Assembly: GCF_023806485.1 (NCBI RefSeq)
Contig: NZ_JAMSLR010000001.1
Coordinates: forward strand, 310,001 to 374,000
DNA: 64,000 bases
Source of the DNA: Thermalbibacter longus
Lineage (GTDB): Bacteria > Chloroflexota > Chloroflexia > Thermomicrobiales > Thermomicrobiaceae
Reading direction: 5' to 3'
Part shown: positions 35,031 through 45,063 of the stretch, one piece after another
Numbering within the stretch: position 1 is the stretch's first letter
Layout of the letters: every line of letters starts with the position of its first letter
The notes under the pieces: model-generated
What the model was told of the DNA's origin: nothing
The model's input: the letters and a program-made list of their open reading frames with translations, nothing else
The model's database searches: none
Translations under genes and position numbers: made by a program

Positions 35031-35785
35031 AGCTGTTCCTCCTCGTACGACTCGACTGATTCTGAGACCCTCCTTGCCGCGCCGGTGATCGCTGTTATCA
35101 GTCGTTGCTGGTTGGGATAGAAGCGATGCGCCGGAACCGACAGGCTCATGGCCGCGATGACCTGCCGGCGACGGTCGGTAATCGGAGCCGCCACGCAGCA
35201 GAGGCCGATCATGGCCTCCTCTTGATCCAGCGCGTAGCCTTCGAGACGCACGCGCTCGAGCTCGCGCGTGAGCCGCCGGATATCCGTGATGGTATTCGGC
35301 GTGAAGGCTCGCAGACCTCTCGCGCGGACGATCGCCTCCACCTCCTCCTGGGGGCGATGCGCCAGCAGTACCTTCCCCACGCCGCTGCAGTGGGCGGGGA
35401 GTCGCTTGCCCACGCCTGAGAGCACGATCTCCAATGCGCGGTCGCCCTGCACCTTCTCGACATAGAGCACCTCGCCGTCGATGAGCACGGCGAGGTGCGT
35501 CGTTTCGCCCCAGCCAGCCACGAGCTGCTGCATTACGGGCCGCGCGGCCTTGAGCAAGCAGCTCGTGTCGAGCAGCATCTGCGACCGCTCGAAGAGTATC
35601 CAGCCGAGCTGGTACCGGCGATTGCTCGTGCGCCGGAGCAAACCTTCTTCAGCGAGGCTGGAGAGGAGCTCGTGCGCAGAGGAGGGCGCGATGCCGAGCG
35701 CGTGCGCGACCTCCGTCACGCCGATCTCGGACTGCTCGAGTGTGAACAGTCGTAGGATCTGGGCCAGACGCCGAACGGTGAGCAC
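34967..35785 (-). CDS. IclR family regulator (copy 1)
   Basis: 272 residues. N-terminal winged helix-turn-helix (about 3-60: [44 protein letters not shown]) and a C-terminal effector-binding GAF-like domain with [12 protein letters not shown] and CCVAAPI. GTG 35785 follows GAGGGGAG; the frame runs farther upstream but crosses the promoter. First gene of the catabolic operon, so it is probably co-transcribed with what it controls. Its paralogue at 39510 shares long identical stretches in the effector domain. The effector is presumably a phenolic compound or pathway intermediate. Confidence 0.9.
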   Translation of the reverse strand: MLTVRRLAQILRLFTLEQSEIGVTEVAHALGIAPSSAHELLSSLAEEGLLRRTSNRRYQLGWILFERSQMLLDTSCLLKAARPVMQQLVAGWGETTHLAVLIDGEVLYVEKVQGDRALEIVLSGVGKRLPAHCSGVGKVLLAHRPQEEVEAIVRARGLRAFTPNTITDIRRLTRELERVRLEGYALDQEEAMIGLCCVAAPITDRRRQVIAAMSLSVPAHRFYPNQQRLITAITGAARRVSESVESYEEEQLWRSRIELKSRFSARATSAPT

Positions 35786-35815
35786 GCGCGGTTGTCTCCC
35801 CTCGTCCTTGCAGTC

Positions 35816-35844
35816 ATGATAGACTGGCCAGTTCGGCTGGGCAA
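35816..35844 (-). promoter_or_regulatory. Promoter of the IclR1 meta-cleavage operon
   Basis: Minus strand TTGCCC (35844-35839) and TATCAT (35821-35816) are 17 bp apart, about 30 bp before the GTG of IclR1. The spacer contains the 10-bp palindrome ACTGGCCAGT (35823-35832), a possible operator. Confidence 0.6.
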
Positions 35845-35852
35845 GTCGCTTT

Positions 35853-35867
35853 TTCGGTTCAGCCGAA
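35853..35867. repeat. Control-region motif, copy 1
   Basis: TTCGGTTCAGCCGAA, an inverted repeat (TTCGG/CCGAA), 9 bp upstream of the -35 of the IclR1 operon. It matches copy 2 at 36579 at 13 of 15 bases, and similarity continues to the right (ATTTCG versus ATTCCG). Confidence 0.5.
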
Positions 35868-36578
35868 TTTCGTGGCGTGCTCCATCGAGAAATCTGGAGT
35901 ATGCTCGGCAGCAAGCAGATATGTTGCACACATCTATCGAACGTCTCTGTCAAGGGAGGAATCAAGATAGTCCTGGTATTGACTCAATAGTAGCCACGGA
36001 CATGTGTATACTTTTCAGAATGAAGTCCTCTCCTATGCCTGGAGCGAAAATTTCCATATCCCGTAGCCATCCGCCGAAGGGCCAGGGGTTTTCGCCGTCG
36101 ATCCGTTCGGCGCGCCCGCATCCTATCTCCGCCGGTCGATCGCGGTGCTCCTGGATGTCGTTTCAGGTGCTCCGGCCACTCAGCGCCGTGGTCGCGTAAC
36201 TGGCAGCGTGCTCCCGAATGCGCGCTCTCCCGGACAATGTTCCCGCTTGAACGACAACGAATGGAGAACCTTCGCTCTGGGCCGAAGGGGTGGGCGAGCA
36301 GGCCAAGGCCGCGCGCCGGTGATCGGGTCGGCCTCCGCGTACTCGAGCGTTGTCCGCCAGGCTCAGCTAGCTACCGTGGGCTCTACCGCGCTCGTTCAGG
36401 CGCTCGACCGGCAGCCGGACTGGCCGCGAGAGAAAGCCGCCTCCAGCCCGGTTACGGTAGCCCTGCCCGCTCTCGGCGATCGACTGTGCGTGAGCGAGAG
36501 GGCACCGGGCTCCCGCGGAATTACCGAAGCCATCTGGCCGGCCCGCCCGTGAAACAGGGGAGGAAATCCCCCAGCAAA

Positions 36579-36593
36579 TTCGCTTCATCCGAA
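36579..36593. repeat. Control-region motif, copy 2
   Basis: TTCGCTTCATCCGAA, 8 bp before the -35 of the HpaB1 promoter. Placement just upstream of both divergent -35 boxes suggests an activator site shared by the two promoters. Confidence 0.5.
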
Positions 36594-36601
36594 TTCCGCT
36601 A

Positions 36602-36631
36602 TTGAAGTGTCTCGAGGGCGTTCAGTATAGT
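36602..36631 (+). promoter_or_regulatory. Promoter of HpaB1
   Basis: TTGAAG (36602-36607) and TATAGT (36626-36631) with an 18-bp spacer, about 40 bp before the ATG at 36670. Confidence 0.6.
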
Positions 36632-36637
36632 GGAACA
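36619..36637. promoter_or_regulatory. 19-bp inverted repeat, site A
   Basis: CGTTCAGTATAGTGGAACA, with GTTC and GAAC arms 9 bp apart, covering the -10 box of the HpaB1 promoter. Matches site B (40451) at 15 of 19 bases and resembles site C (51579). Overlap with the -10 suggests repression. Confidence 0.55.
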
Positions 36638-36669
36638 AATAGGCCGGCACAAGGAATAGGGGGCAGGAG

Positions 36670-38235
36670 ATGGCAGTTACACAGACTGCAGTGCGCCCGT
36701 TCACTGGAGCAGAGTACCTCGAGAGCCTTCGAGACGGCCGCGAGGTCTACGTCTACGGCGAGCGGGTCAAGGACGTGACGACCCACCCGGCCTTCCGGAA
36801 TGCCGCGCGCATGGTTGCTCGGCTGTACGACTCGCTGCACGATCCGGCGAAGCAGGGCGTGCTCACGGTGGAGACCGACACCGGTAACGGTGGCTTCACG
36901 CACCCGTTTTTCCGCGCGCCGCGCTCGGCAGAGGATCTGGTCAAGGCCCGGGACGCGATCGCCGAGTGGGCGAGGATGACCTACGGGTGGCTCGGCCGCA
37001 GCCCGGACTATAAGGCGAGCTTCCTCGGCACGCTCGGCGCCAACGCCGCCTTCTACGATCCGTACTCGGAGAACGCCCGGCGCTGGTACCAGTTCGGCCA
37101 GGAGCGCGTCCTCTACTGGAACCACGCGATCGTAAACCCGCCAGTCGACCGGAATCGCCCGCCGGATGAGGTGGGCGATGTCTATATGCACGTCGAGCGC
37201 GAGACCGATGCCGGAATCGTGGTGAGCGGGGCCAAGGTGGTCGCGACCGGCTCGGTTCTGACTCACTACAACTTCATCGCCCACTACGGGCCGCTGCCGA
37301 TCAAAGACAAGAGGTTCGCTCTCATCTTCACCGTGCCGATGGATGCTCCTGGGGTGAAGTTGATCAGCCGGCCTTCCTATGAGTACGCCGCAGCCGTCAT
37401 GGGCAGCCCGTTCGACTACCCGCTCTCCAGCCGGCTCGACGAAAACGACGCAGTCTTCATCTTCGACAACGTGCTGGTGCCGTGGGAGAACATCTTCGTC
37501 TACGGCGACGTGGACAAGGTGAACAACTTCTTCCCGCTCTCCGGCTTCATTCCGCGCTTCACGCTCCACGGCTGCACGCGCTTCGCGGTCAAGCTCGACT
37601 TCATCGCTGGAGTGCTGCTCAAGGCGATCGAGGCCGCCGGCACCAAGGACTTCCGCGGTGTGCAGGCGCGGGTCGGCGAGGTGCTCGCATGGCGCAATCT
37701 CTTCTGGGCGATCACCGAGGCGATGTGCCGCAACCCGATCCCGTGGGTGGACGGCTTTGTCCTGCCGAACCTCGAGTACGGCCTGGCCTACCGGGTGCTG
37801 GCGCCGACAGCCTGGTCGCGAGTGCGACAGATCGTGCTGGACGACGTGTCCAGCTCGCTGATCTACCTGCCGTCTCACGCGGCTGATCTGCTCAATCCGG
37901 ACGAGCGGCCGTACCTGGAGAAGTATGTCCGCGGCTCAAACGGCTACGACGCGCACGACCGGATCAAGGTGATGAAGCTGCTCTACGACTCGGTCATCAG
38001 CGAGTTCGGCGGTCGTCACGAGCTGTACGAGCGGAACTACGCCGGCAACCACGAGAACATCCGGCTCGAGGTGCTGCTGGCGGAGACCGCGATCGGTGGC
38101 GTCGATCGGCTCAAGGCGTTTGCCGAACAGTGCTTGAGCGAATACGACCTGGAAGGTTGGCGCGCTCCCGATCTGATCAACAACGACGACGTGAGCTGGG
38201 TGTGGAAGCGCGTGCGCGAGGCAGGGCAGTCCTGA
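36670..38235 (+). CDS. HpaB-type flavin-dependent phenol monooxygenase (copy 1)
   Basis: 521-residue oxygenase component of the 4-hydroxyphenylacetate 3-hydroxylase/PheA1 family. N-terminal signature [32 protein letters not shown]; middle [10 protein letters not shown] and [13 protein letters not shown]-terminal AGNHENIR. With reduced flavin from the HpaC-like partner it ortho-hydroxylates a phenol to a catechol. The gene directly following encodes the catechol ring-cleaving enzyme. The family accepts phenol, 4-hydroxyphenylacetate, chlorophenols and others, so the substrate is open. ATG 36670 has GGGGGCAGGAG upstream. Confidence 0.9.
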   Translation: MAVTQTAVRPFTGAEYLESLRDGREVYVYGERVKDVTTHPAFRNAARMVARLYDSLHDPAKQGVLTVETDTGNGGFTHPFFRAPRSAEDLVKARDAIAEWARMTYGWLGRSPDYKASFLGTLGANAAFYDPYSENARRWYQFGQERVLYWNHAIVNPPVDRNRPPDEVGDVYMHVERETDAGIVVSGAKVVATGSVLTHYNFIAHYGPLPIKDKRFALIFTVPMDAPGVKLISRPSYEYAAAVMGSPFDYPLSSRLDENDAVFIFDNVLVPWENIFVYGDVDKVNNFFPLSGFIPRFTLHGCTRFAVKLDFIAGVLLKAIEAAGTKDFRGVQARVGEVLAWRNLFWAITEAMCRNPIPWVDGFVLPNLEYGLAYRVLAPTAWSRVRQIVLDDVSSSLIYLPSHAADLLNPDERPYLEKYVRGSNGYDAHDRIKVMKLLYDSVISEFGGRHELYERNYAGNHENIRLEVLLAETAIGGVDRLKAFAEQCLSEYDLEGWRAPDLINNDDVSWVWKRVREAGQS

Positions 38236-38373
38236 GATGGGGTCTCGTTCGCTACGGACGCATCGAAAGGCCACAGCGTCGACTGGGAACGGAGGCACGG
38301 CCCGAGCGCCGGGGTGGGCGCCCCAGCGGCACGCAGTACTAGGCGATGGTTCGGTCATCAGGGAGGTGAGCCC

Positions 38374-39369
38374 ATGACCGCTGGAAACGGCGCGGAGCCG
38401 ATCTTCGACGTGGCGCAGCTCGCGCATGCCGAGATCCTCACTCCAGATATGGAGGGGACGCTCTGGTTCTTCAAGGAGCTCATCGGATTGGAGGAGACCG
38501 AGCGACGTGGCGACTCGGTGTACCTTCGGGCCTACGAGGACTGGTACCACCACACGTTGAAGGTCACGAAGGCCTCCAGGCCGGGCCTCGGCCACGTGGC
38601 CTGGCGGACGACCTCACCGCAGGCGCTCGAGCGGCGCGTGCAGGCGATCGAGGCGGCCGGGCTGGGTGAAGGCTGGCACGAGGGTGACCTCGGGCACGGT
38701 CGCGCCTATCGCTTCCGCACTCCCGATGGCCACCCGATGGAGCTGCTCTGGGAGGTCGAGTACTACCGCACGCCAGCGGAGGCCAAGACGAAACTGATCA
38801 ACCGCCCGCAGCGGCGTCCGCTGCGCGGGGTACCGGTACGCCGGATCGACCACGTGAATCTGCTGGCGTCCGATGTCACGCAGAATCGGCAGTTCCTGAC
38901 GGATGTGCTCGGCTTCCGGCTGCGCGAGAACATCCAGCTCAACAACGGCAAGGAGGCCGGCGCCTGGCTGAGCGTCAGCCCGCTGGTGCACGAGATCGCC
39001 TTCATGATGGACCAGACCGGCAGCCGGGGCAGGCTGCATCACGTGTGCTACTGGTACGGTTACCCGCAACACCTCAGCGACATCGCCGACATCTTCAGCG
39101 AGGTGGGGATCAAGATCGAGGCTGGCCCCGGCAAGCACGGGATTAGCCAGGCGATGTTCATGTACGTCATCGAGCCGGGCGGCAACCGCGTCGAGCTCTT
39201 CGGCGATGCGGGGTACCTGATCTTCGATCCCGACTGGAAGCCGATCACCTGGCATGAGGAGGAGCTCGACAAGGGCATCATCTGGTTCGGCTCGCCGCTG
39301 CCCGCCGAGTTCTTCCTGTACGGGACGCCACCGGTGGAGGTCGCAGAGCCGGCCCATGCCGATGACTGA
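38374..39369 (+). CDS. Extradiol (catechol 2,3-) dioxygenase, copy 1
   Basis: 331-residue two-domain vicinal-oxygen-chelate enzyme. Iron ligands are recognisable in the C-terminal domain: His in RIDHVNLL, His in RLHHVCYW and Glu in NRVELFGD. The N-terminal repeat has [18 protein letters not shown] and GLGHVAW. It cleaves the catechol made by HpaB1 at the meta position. ATG 38374 follows AGGGAGGTGA. About half its residues match copy 2 at 42496, including the run [15 protein letters not shown]. Confidence 0.92.
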   Translation: MTAGNGAEPIFDVAQLAHAEILTPDMEGTLWFFKELIGLEETERRGDSVYLRAYEDWYHHTLKVTKASRPGLGHVAWRTTSPQALERRVQAIEAAGLGEGWHEGDLGHGRAYRFRTPDGHPMELLWEVEYYRTPAEAKTKLINRPQRRPLRGVPVRRIDHVNLLASDVTQNRQFLTDVLGFRLRENIQLNNGKEAGAWLSVSPLVHEIAFMMDQTGSRGRLHHVCYWYGYPQHLSDIADIFSEVGIKIEAGPGKHGISQAMFMYVIEPGGNRVELFGDAGYLIFDPDWKPITWHEEELDKGIIWFGSPLPAEFFLYGTPPVEVAEPAHADD

Positions 39370-39399
39370 GCGAGGGCTCATCTCAGCAGCGTACTCGAT

Positions 39400-39435
39400 C
39401 GACTGTGGGGTTGCGTTCTGGCAGCCCCACAGTCG
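39400..39435. terminator. Bidirectional terminator, dioxygenase 1 / IclR2
   Basis: A perfect 11-bp stem CGACTGTGGGG (39400-39410) / CCCCACAGTCG (39425-39435) with a 14-nt loop, between convergent genes. Confidence 0.7.
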
Positions 39436-39509
39436 CTTGTCCGGACACCCCGCTCCAGGCTCGCTTCGCGATGCTGGTCTCCGGGCCTATCACGTCTCGC
39501 ATGCCAGGT

Positions 39510-40325
39510 TCAAGCTCGTGTCGCCCAGGCTGCAGATCGCGACCCGGACCGCTTGGGCCTGGTCCATTCCGGCGTCTCCACGTAGTACCCGAGCTGCATC
39601 GAGACATGCTGCGCAGCTTCGATGACGGCCGTCGTCAGTCGCTGACGGTAGGGATAGAACCGGTAGGCCGGAACGGACAGGCTCAGGGCCGCGATGACCT
39701 CGCCGGTCTCGTCGCGAATCGGGGCGGCGGCACAACAGAGGTCGACCATGACCTCTTCCTGGTCGTAGGCGAACCCCTGCAGTCGCACTTCTTCCAGCTC
39801 GATACGCAGGCGATCGATGCTCGTGATCGTGTTCGGGGTAAGGGATGGCAGGCCCTGACGCTTGACGATAGCCAGGACCTCTTCCCAGGGCCGGTGTGCA
39901 AGCAGGACTTTCCCCACACCGCTGCAGTGAGCGGGGAGGCGCTTGCCAACGCGCGAGAGAACGATCTCGAGCGCTCGGTCTCCTTGGAGCTTTTCAACGT
40001 AAAGCACCTGGCCGTCGATGAGCACCGCAAGGTGCGTCGTTTCGCCCCAGCCGGCGACGAGCTGCTCCATCACCCGGCGGGCGATGAGCAGGAAGTCGGT
40101 CGTTTCCAGCAGGGTCTGCGAGTGCTCGAAGAGGCTCCAGCCGAGGCGGTAGCGGCCTCCTGGAATACGCTGGAGCAGCCCCTCGCTCGCCAGGGTACTG
40201 AGGAGCGAGTGAGCGCCTGACTTCGGTAGCCCGAGCGCCGCTGCCACCTCGGTTACACCCCACTCCGCCTGCTCTGGGGTGAACAAGCGCAACACCTGCG
40301 CCGCGCGCTGGACCGTCTGCAGCAT
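39510..40325 (-). CDS. IclR family regulator (copy 2)
   Basis: 271 residues. HTH domain (TVQRAAQVLRLFTPEQAEWGVTEVAAALGLPKSGAHSLLSTLASEGLL) and effector domain with [18 protein letters not shown] and CCAAAPIRDETG. It resembles IclR1 strongly (shared [17 protein letters not shown] and VEK(V/L)[11 protein letters not shown]). The C-terminal tail is extended with a basic stretch after YVETPEW. ATG 40325 (with GTG 40328 just before) has CGGAGG upstream. Divergent from HpaB2, it probably controls the HpaB2 transcript. Confidence 0.9.
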   Translation of the reverse strand: MLQTVQRAAQVLRLFTPEQAEWGVTEVAAALGLPKSGAHSLLSTLASEGLLQRIPGGRYRLGWSLFEHSQTLLETTDFLLIARRVMEQLVAGWGETTHLAVLIDGQVLYVEKLQGDRALEIVLSRVGKRLPAHCSGVGKVLLAHRPWEEVLAIVKRQGLPSLTPNTITSIDRLRIELEEVRLQGFAYDQEEVMVDLCCAAAPIRDETGEVIAALSLSVPAYRFYPYRQRLTTAVIEAAQHVSMQLGYYVETPEWTRPKRSGSRSAAWATRA

Positions 40326-40942
40326 CACCGACCTCCGTCGATTACCTTAGCGCGAGGGCCAACCGGGACAGCTCAGAAGTTCATGATAATCGGACGCCTT
40401 CCTGTGCGACTTCCTAATTTGGCCTTCATTCGCCAGGCTCGCAAGATCTGTGTTCAGAATAGATGAACAACTGCCTTGACGCTGGCCAGTTGACCTCGTT
40501 AGGGTAGAGAGAAGCATGGATCGGACAGCGTTATAGAGCGAATATAGCACGACCGTCGGGACGAAGATAACTCGAGGCGGAGCACGCGCGGAGAGGAGCT
40601 GGTACATCGACCGAGACGCTTCGAGGCGCGACGTGCGGCGCCGGTAGCTCTCCGTTCCAGGGTCGACCGCACGCATGGCGTTGTTCCGGAGAGTACAGGA
40701 CCGAATGCGACTTCCCCAGGTCACTGATTCGATCTTCACGTTGCGAGCCTTTACCTCAACCGACCACATCCAGCAGACATCGTCCAGCCGGACAGCGAGA
40801 GCTGTAGCCGGTGATGCTGTCTCCGGGAGGTCATTCTCCTCGTTCGCGGGTGTGGTTCCTCCAACGCCACAGCCCGGTAGCCGCGGTTATGATGAGTCGG
40901 CGCGGACATGTCTCCCGCCGTTCGAGACAGAGGAGGGACGGT
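40326..40942. other. 617-bp divergent control region, IclR2 / HpaB2
   Basis: It contains inverted repeat site B (40451-40469) and, 7 bp after it, a possible plus-strand promoter TTGACG (40476-40481) - 18 bp - TAGGGT (40500-40505). A TATCAT -10-like box for IclR2 is at 40388-40383 on the minus strand and a TATGAT at 40888-40893 lies 50 bp before HpaB2; neither has a good -35. No gene seen. Confidence 0.45.
40451..40469. promoter_or_regulatory. 19-bp inverted repeat, site B
   Basis: TGTTCAGAATAGATGAACA, perfect 6-bp arms TGTTCA/TGAACA around 7 bp. It is the most symmetric of the three sites and lies between IclR2 and HpaB2. Confidence 0.6.
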
Positions 40943-42475
40943 ATGGAACGCCTTGCGAAGCCGGTTACCAGGCCGTTAACCGGCGAAGAGTACTTGGAGA
41001 GCCTGCGCGACGGGCGGCGCGTGCTCTTCCAGGGTGAGTGGGTCAAGGATGTGACCACTCATCCTGCCTTCCGGAACGCGGCCCGCTCGATCGCCCGCCT
41101 CTACGATGCTCTGCACGCGGCGGAGACCAGGGATACGCTCCTCACCACCGACCGCCTGGGAATCTCCACCCACAAGTTTTTTACGCCAGCCTATTCACCA
41201 GCCGACCTGCTCGGCGCCCGGGACGCCATCGCGCTCTGGCAGCGGATGAGCTTCGGCTGGATGGGCCGCACGCCGGAGTACAAGGCGGCCTTTATGGCCA
41301 CGCTCGGGGCCGACCCCGACTACTACGCGCCCTTCGCCGACACCGCCCGCAACTGGTACCGGGAGTGTGCCTCCAAGGTCCTCTTCATGAACCACGTGAT
41401 CGTCGACCCGCCGGTCGACCGCAACCGTCCGCCCAGTGAAGCTCGCGATGTCTATGTCCACGTGGTGAGGGAGACCGACGGCGGAATCGTGGTGAGCGGC
41501 GCCAAGCAGGTGGCGACGGCCTCGGCCCTGACGCACGCGACTTTCGTCGGAGTCAACAGCGGTAGCGCTGCCCGCCTGCAGGAGGGGCGCGATGACGACC
41601 TGGCGCTAGTCTTCTTCGTGCGGATGGACAACCCGCGGCAGATCCTGATCTCACGGGCCTCCTACGAGTTGAAAGCCGAGAGCCCGTTCGATAGCCCGCT
41701 GGCTAGCCGGTTCGACGAGAACGACGCGTTTCTCGTCCTGGACGAGGCTTTCATCCCCTGGGAAGATGTGCTGGTCTACCGCGACGTGCCCAAGGCCAAG
41801 CGCTTCTACGCCGACTCCGGGTTCTTCAACCGATTCAACTTCCAGACCACGATCCGGATGGCGATCAAGACCGAGTTCATGCTGGGGCTCCTGCAGAAGA
41901 GCCTGGAGTGCAACGGCACGGCCGACTTCCGCGGTAACCAAGTGATGGTGGGTGAGATCGTGGCGATGCGCCATCTCTTCTGGAGCATCGTGACGGCGAT
42001 GGCCCATGACCCCGAGCCGAGCCTAGGAGGGTCGGTGGTGCCGCGGTTGGAGTACGCCGCAGCGGCACGAATCTATACCAACTTCGCCTGGGATCGAATC
42101 CGGCAGATCTACGAGCGGCTGCTCGGCGGCGCGCCGATCATCAACGTGTCGAACTATCGTGACCTGCTGAACCCGGAGGTGCAGCCGATCCTCGAGCGCT
42201 ACCTGCGAGGGACCGGCATGCCGGCCAAGGAGCGGAGCAAGCTCTACAAGCTGGTCTGGGATGCGATGTACTCCGAGTTCGCGGGCCGGCACGGGCTGTA
42301 TGAGCTGAACTACGCTGGGAACCACGAGCAGAAGTACCTCGATGCCCTGAGCTGGGCGGAGAGGCGCGGCTTGATGGACCAGTTCGAGGCACTGGTGGAC
42401 GAGTGCCTGGCGCAGTACGACCTGGATGGATGGAAAGATCTGGCCTGGTCGTGGTCGCCGGATGGCTCCGCTTAG
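40943..42475 (+). CDS. HpaB-type flavin-dependent phenol monooxygenase (copy 2)
   Basis: 510 residues, the same family as copy 1 with shared signatures [55 protein letters not shown] and [12 protein letters not shown]. The copies differ enough (for example in the VLTHYNF versus ALTHATF region near the predicted substrate pocket) that different phenols are plausible. ATG 40943 is set by AGGAGGGACGGT; the frame continues upstream only through basic non-homologous sequence. It is followed 20 bp later by dioxygenase 2. Confidence 0.9.
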   Translation: MERLAKPVTRPLTGEEYLESLRDGRRVLFQGEWVKDVTTHPAFRNAARSIARLYDALHAAETRDTLLTTDRLGISTHKFFTPAYSPADLLGARDAIALWQRMSFGWMGRTPEYKAAFMATLGADPDYYAPFADTARNWYRECASKVLFMNHVIVDPPVDRNRPPSEARDVYVHVVRETDGGIVVSGAKQVATASALTHATFVGVNSGSAARLQEGRDDDLALVFFVRMDNPRQILISRASYELKAESPFDSPLASRFDENDAFLVLDEAFIPWEDVLVYRDVPKAKRFYADSGFFNRFNFQTTIRMAIKTEFMLGLLQKSLECNGTADFRGNQVMVGEIVAMRHLFWSIVTAMAHDPEPSLGGSVVPRLEYAAAARIYTNFAWDRIRQIYERLLGGAPIINVSNYRDLLNPEVQPILERYLRGTGMPAKERSKLYKLVWDAMYSEFAGRHGLYELNYAGNHEQKYLDALSWAERRGLMDQFEALVDECLAQYDLDGWKDLAWSWSPDGSA

Positions 42476-42495
42476 TTGTAGGGAGGGTTGGGCTG

Positions 42496-43476
42496 ATGGG
42501 CGAAGCGCAGGTGCCGGTCGTCGCGCAGCTTGCGCACGTTGAGCTGCTGACACCGAAGCCGGTGGAGAGCCTCTGGTTCTTTACCGAGGTGCTCGGGATG
42601 ACCGAGGTCGCGCGCGAAGGACAATCGGTTTACCTTCGCGCTTATGAGGACTGGTACCTCTACACGCTCAAGCTGACTGAAGCGCCGGATGCGGGGCTCG
42701 GGCATGTCGCCTGGCGCGTCTCGGCGCCGGAGCTGTTGCAGGCCGGCGCCGAGGAGATCGAGCGGCGCGGTCTCGGCCTGGGCTGGAGCGAGGGCGAACT
42801 CGGCCAGGGGGCGAGCTTCCGTTTCCAGATGCCCGACGGTCACCGGATGGAGTTGGTCTGGGAACTCGAGTATTACCAGGCGCCCGAGGAGCAGCGCAGC
42901 CCGCTGAAGAACCGGCCCCAGCGCCGGCCGCTACGGGGCGTTCCTGTCCGGCGACTCGACCACGTCAACTGCTTTGTTAGCCAGGTGGAACCGCATGAGG
43001 CGTTTCTGCGGGAGGCGCTAGGCTTCAAGCTGCGCGAGACCAAGATCGGCGGCGATCGGCAGAAGGTCGGGTCGTGGCTCAGCGTCAGTCCGATGGTGCA
43101 CGAGATCGCGGTCATGCGCGACGGCACTGGGCAAGGCAACCGGCTGCACCACGTCGCCTACTGGCATGGTTACCCGCAGCACCTGTACGACGTTGCCGAG
43201 CTCTGCATGGACTGGGGCGTGCGCATCGAGGCTGGGCCCGGAAAGCATGGGACGACCCAGGCCTTCTTCCTGTACCTGTTCGAGCCGGGCGGCAACCGTG
43301 TGGAGCTCTTCGGCGATGCGGGCTATCTGATCTTCGACCCAGATTGGAAGACGGTGGTCTGGGATGTGGCTAACGAATCGGACCTCTACCACAGCACGAT
43401 CTGGATCGGGGCACCGACGATGCCGGAGTCGTTCTACACCTACGGCACGCCGGAGCGGGTACCGGTCGTGAAGTAG
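42496..43476 (+). CDS. Extradiol (catechol 2,3-) dioxygenase, copy 2
   Basis: 326 residues, VOC-fold extradiol dioxygenase. Iron ligands: His in RLDHVNCF, His in RLHHVAYW, Glu in NRVELFGD. N-terminal domain with [10 protein letters not shown] and [17 protein letters not shown] 42496 has GGGAGGG 9 bases upstream. It pairs with HpaB2 as copy 1 pairs with HpaB1. Confidence 0.92.
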   Translation: MGEAQVPVVAQLAHVELLTPKPVESLWFFTEVLGMTEVAREGQSVYLRAYEDWYLYTLKLTEAPDAGLGHVAWRVSAPELLQAGAEEIERRGLGLGWSEGELGQGASFRFQMPDGHRMELVWELEYYQAPEEQRSPLKNRPQRRPLRGVPVRRLDHVNCFVSQVEPHEAFLREALGFKLRETKIGGDRQKVGSWLSVSPMVHEIAVMRDGTGQGNRLHHVAYWHGYPQHLYDVAELCMDWGVRIEAGPGKHGTTQAFFLYLFEPGGNRVELFGDAGYLIFDPDWKTVVWDVANESDLYHSTIWIGAPTMPESFYTYGTPERVPVVK

Positions 43477-43535
43477 CGGCCAGCGTCTCTAGCGGCCTTT
43501 TGGATCAGCGGGCCATTGTTCGGGGAGGAGAGACG

Positions 43536-44894
43536 ATGAGCGAGAAGCGGGAGCTGCTGGGTTCAACCGTCCTCGGTGCGCGCTGCTCGCGACGGCTGCT
43601 CCTGCGCGGGGCGTTTGCGGCCGCGCTCGCCCCGTCGCTGGGCGCCCTCTTGGCAGCTTGTGGTGGAGAGGCCGCTCCCACCCCGGCCGCTCCGGCACCG
43701 GCCGCGAGCCCCACCCCGCCGGCGGCGACGCCGACCCCCGCCGCGGCCAGCCCGACGGTGGCTGCAACGCCGACTGGTCAGGCGGGAGGCGAGCCGGTCC
43801 GTCTCGGCGTGTTGCTGCCGTACTCGGGGGTCTACACCGCGCTGGGTGAGAACATCACCCGGGGGTTGGAGCTGTACCTCGAGGAGATCGGGTATCAGGC
43901 CGGTGGGCGCACGATAGAGGTCTATAAGGAAGATGACGCGGCCAACCCGGAAGTGGGCTTGACCAAAGCTCGCCAACTCGTCGAGCGGGATGGGGTGCAT
44001 CTCCTGGCCGGGATCGTCCACAGCGGGGTGGCAACCGCGCTGCGCGACTTCGTCGATAGCCAGCAGATCCCGCTCATCATCGCGAATGCCGGAGCGGCCG
44101 CGCTGACCCGCGATCCAGCCCAGCGCAGCCCCTACATCTTCCGCGTCTCGTTCGCCAATGGCCAGTACGAGTGGCCGCTCGGGCCCTACGCGCACGACTC
44201 GCTCGGGTATGCCCGTGTCGCCGTGACCGCGCCAGACTACTCGGCTGGGCACGAGAAGGCGAACGCGTTCAAAGCGGCTTTCCAGAAGGCTGGCGGCCAG
44301 ATCGTGGACGAGGTTTATCCGCCGTTGGACACTGCCGACTTCGGGCCGTTCCTGCAGCGCCTCCAGCAAGCACAGGTCGATGCCGTCTGGGCCTTCTTCG
44401 CCGGGGCGGACGCGGTTCGCTTCGTCCAGCAGTACAACGACTTCGGGCTGAAGGATCAGTTCCCGCTGATCGGAGCGGGAGACCTGGTAGACGAGGCGTA
44501 TCTGGAACAACAGGGTGAGGCTGCCCTCGATGCCGTCACTTCCCTGCACTACACGCCGCAATACGACTCGTCGGAGAATCAGGCCTTCGTCCAGGCGTTC
44601 CGGGGAAAGCATGGCCAGGTGCCGAACCAGTTCGCCTACCAGGGTTACCTGTGTGCCCGAGTCATCGCGGAGGCGCTCGACGCGGTCGAGGGGCAGGTGG
44701 AAGAGCGGGAGGCCTTCCTGAGCGCGCTGAAGCAGGTGCAGTTCACCGGGCCGACTGGACAGTTCCGCTTCCACCCGGAGACGCAGAACGTCGTGTTTAC
44801 AGTGTTCTTCCGTCGGGTGGAGCGCTTGGACGACGGCAGCCTGGGTAACGTGGTGCTCGACAAAGTCGAAGGCATCGACGACCTCTCGTTCTAG
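43536..44894 (+). CDS. Liv-type ABC transporter substrate-binding lipoprotein (SBP1)
   Basis: 452 residues. Signal SRRLLLRGAFAAALAPSL...LLAAC combines a twin-arginine-like motif and a lipobox; an Ala/Pro/Thr tether (about 48-90) leads to a periplasmic-binding-protein type I fold (VRLGVLLPYSGVYTALGENITRGLELYLEEIG and VAVTAPDYSAGHEKANAFKAAF). Such proteins bind branched amino acids, amides, urea or aromatic acids. No LivH/M/G/F permease or ATPase genes are in the window. It follows dioxygenase 2 closely and may import the pathway's aromatic substrate. SBP2 at 50030 is a close relative. Confidence 0.88.
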   Translation: MSEKRELLGSTVLGARCSRRLLLRGAFAAALAPSLGALLAACGGEAAPTPAAPAPAASPTPPAATPTPAAASPTVAATPTGQAGGEPVRLGVLLPYSGVYTALGENITRGLELYLEEIGYQAGGRTIEVYKEDDAANPEVGLTKARQLVERDGVHLLAGIVHSGVATALRDFVDSQQIPLIIANAGAAALTRDPAQRSPYIFRVSFANGQYEWPLGPYAHDSLGYARVAVTAPDYSAGHEKANAFKAAFQKAGGQIVDEVYPPLDTADFGPFLQRLQQAQVDAVWAFFAGADAVRFVQQYNDFGLKDQFPLIGAGDLVDEAYLEQQGEAALDAVTSLHYTPQYDSSENQAFVQAFRGKHGQVPNQFAYQGYLCARVIAEALDAVEGQVEEREAFLSALKQVQFTGPTGQFRFHPETQNVVFTVFFRRVERLDDGSLGNVVLDKVEGIDDLSF

Positions 44895-44901
44895 CTCAGG
44901 T

Positions 44902-44930
44902 ATCGGTGCAGGGATCCCGGGATCACCGAT
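44902..44930 (+). terminator. Possible terminator after SBP1
   Basis: ATCGGTG (44902-44908) pairs with CACCGAT (44924-44930) around a loop that itself contains the palindrome ATCCCGGGAT. It lies 8 bp after the SBP1 stop with no T tract. Confidence 0.4.
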
Positions 44931-45063
44931 CGATTCTGGCAGGTCCTGGTCGCTACTCTGCTTGATGCCGGGTGTCCAGTGAGCTCATTGGACGTTTCGC
45001 CTTCGGGGTTTCGGTTCGACGCTGCGGAGCGGGCTCGCCTGAGATATTGCGAGAGGAGCCAGC

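Larger units (their letters stand above)
35786..36669. other. 884-bp divergent control region, IclR1 / HpaB1
   Basis: It holds the IclR1 promoter (35816-35844), two copies of a 15-bp motif (35853 and 36579), a 13-bp palindrome TATTGACTCAATA (35977-35989) and the HpaB1 promoter with an overlapping inverted repeat (36602-36637). The central part has short frames but no credible gene. Confidence 0.5.

Noticed and set aside
35824-40491. Shared 10-mer CTGGCCAGTT at 35824 and 40482 as a common IclR operator
   Set aside because: The core TGGCCA is expected often by chance in this GC-rich DNA, and the flanks do not match; weaker than the 19-bp repeat.
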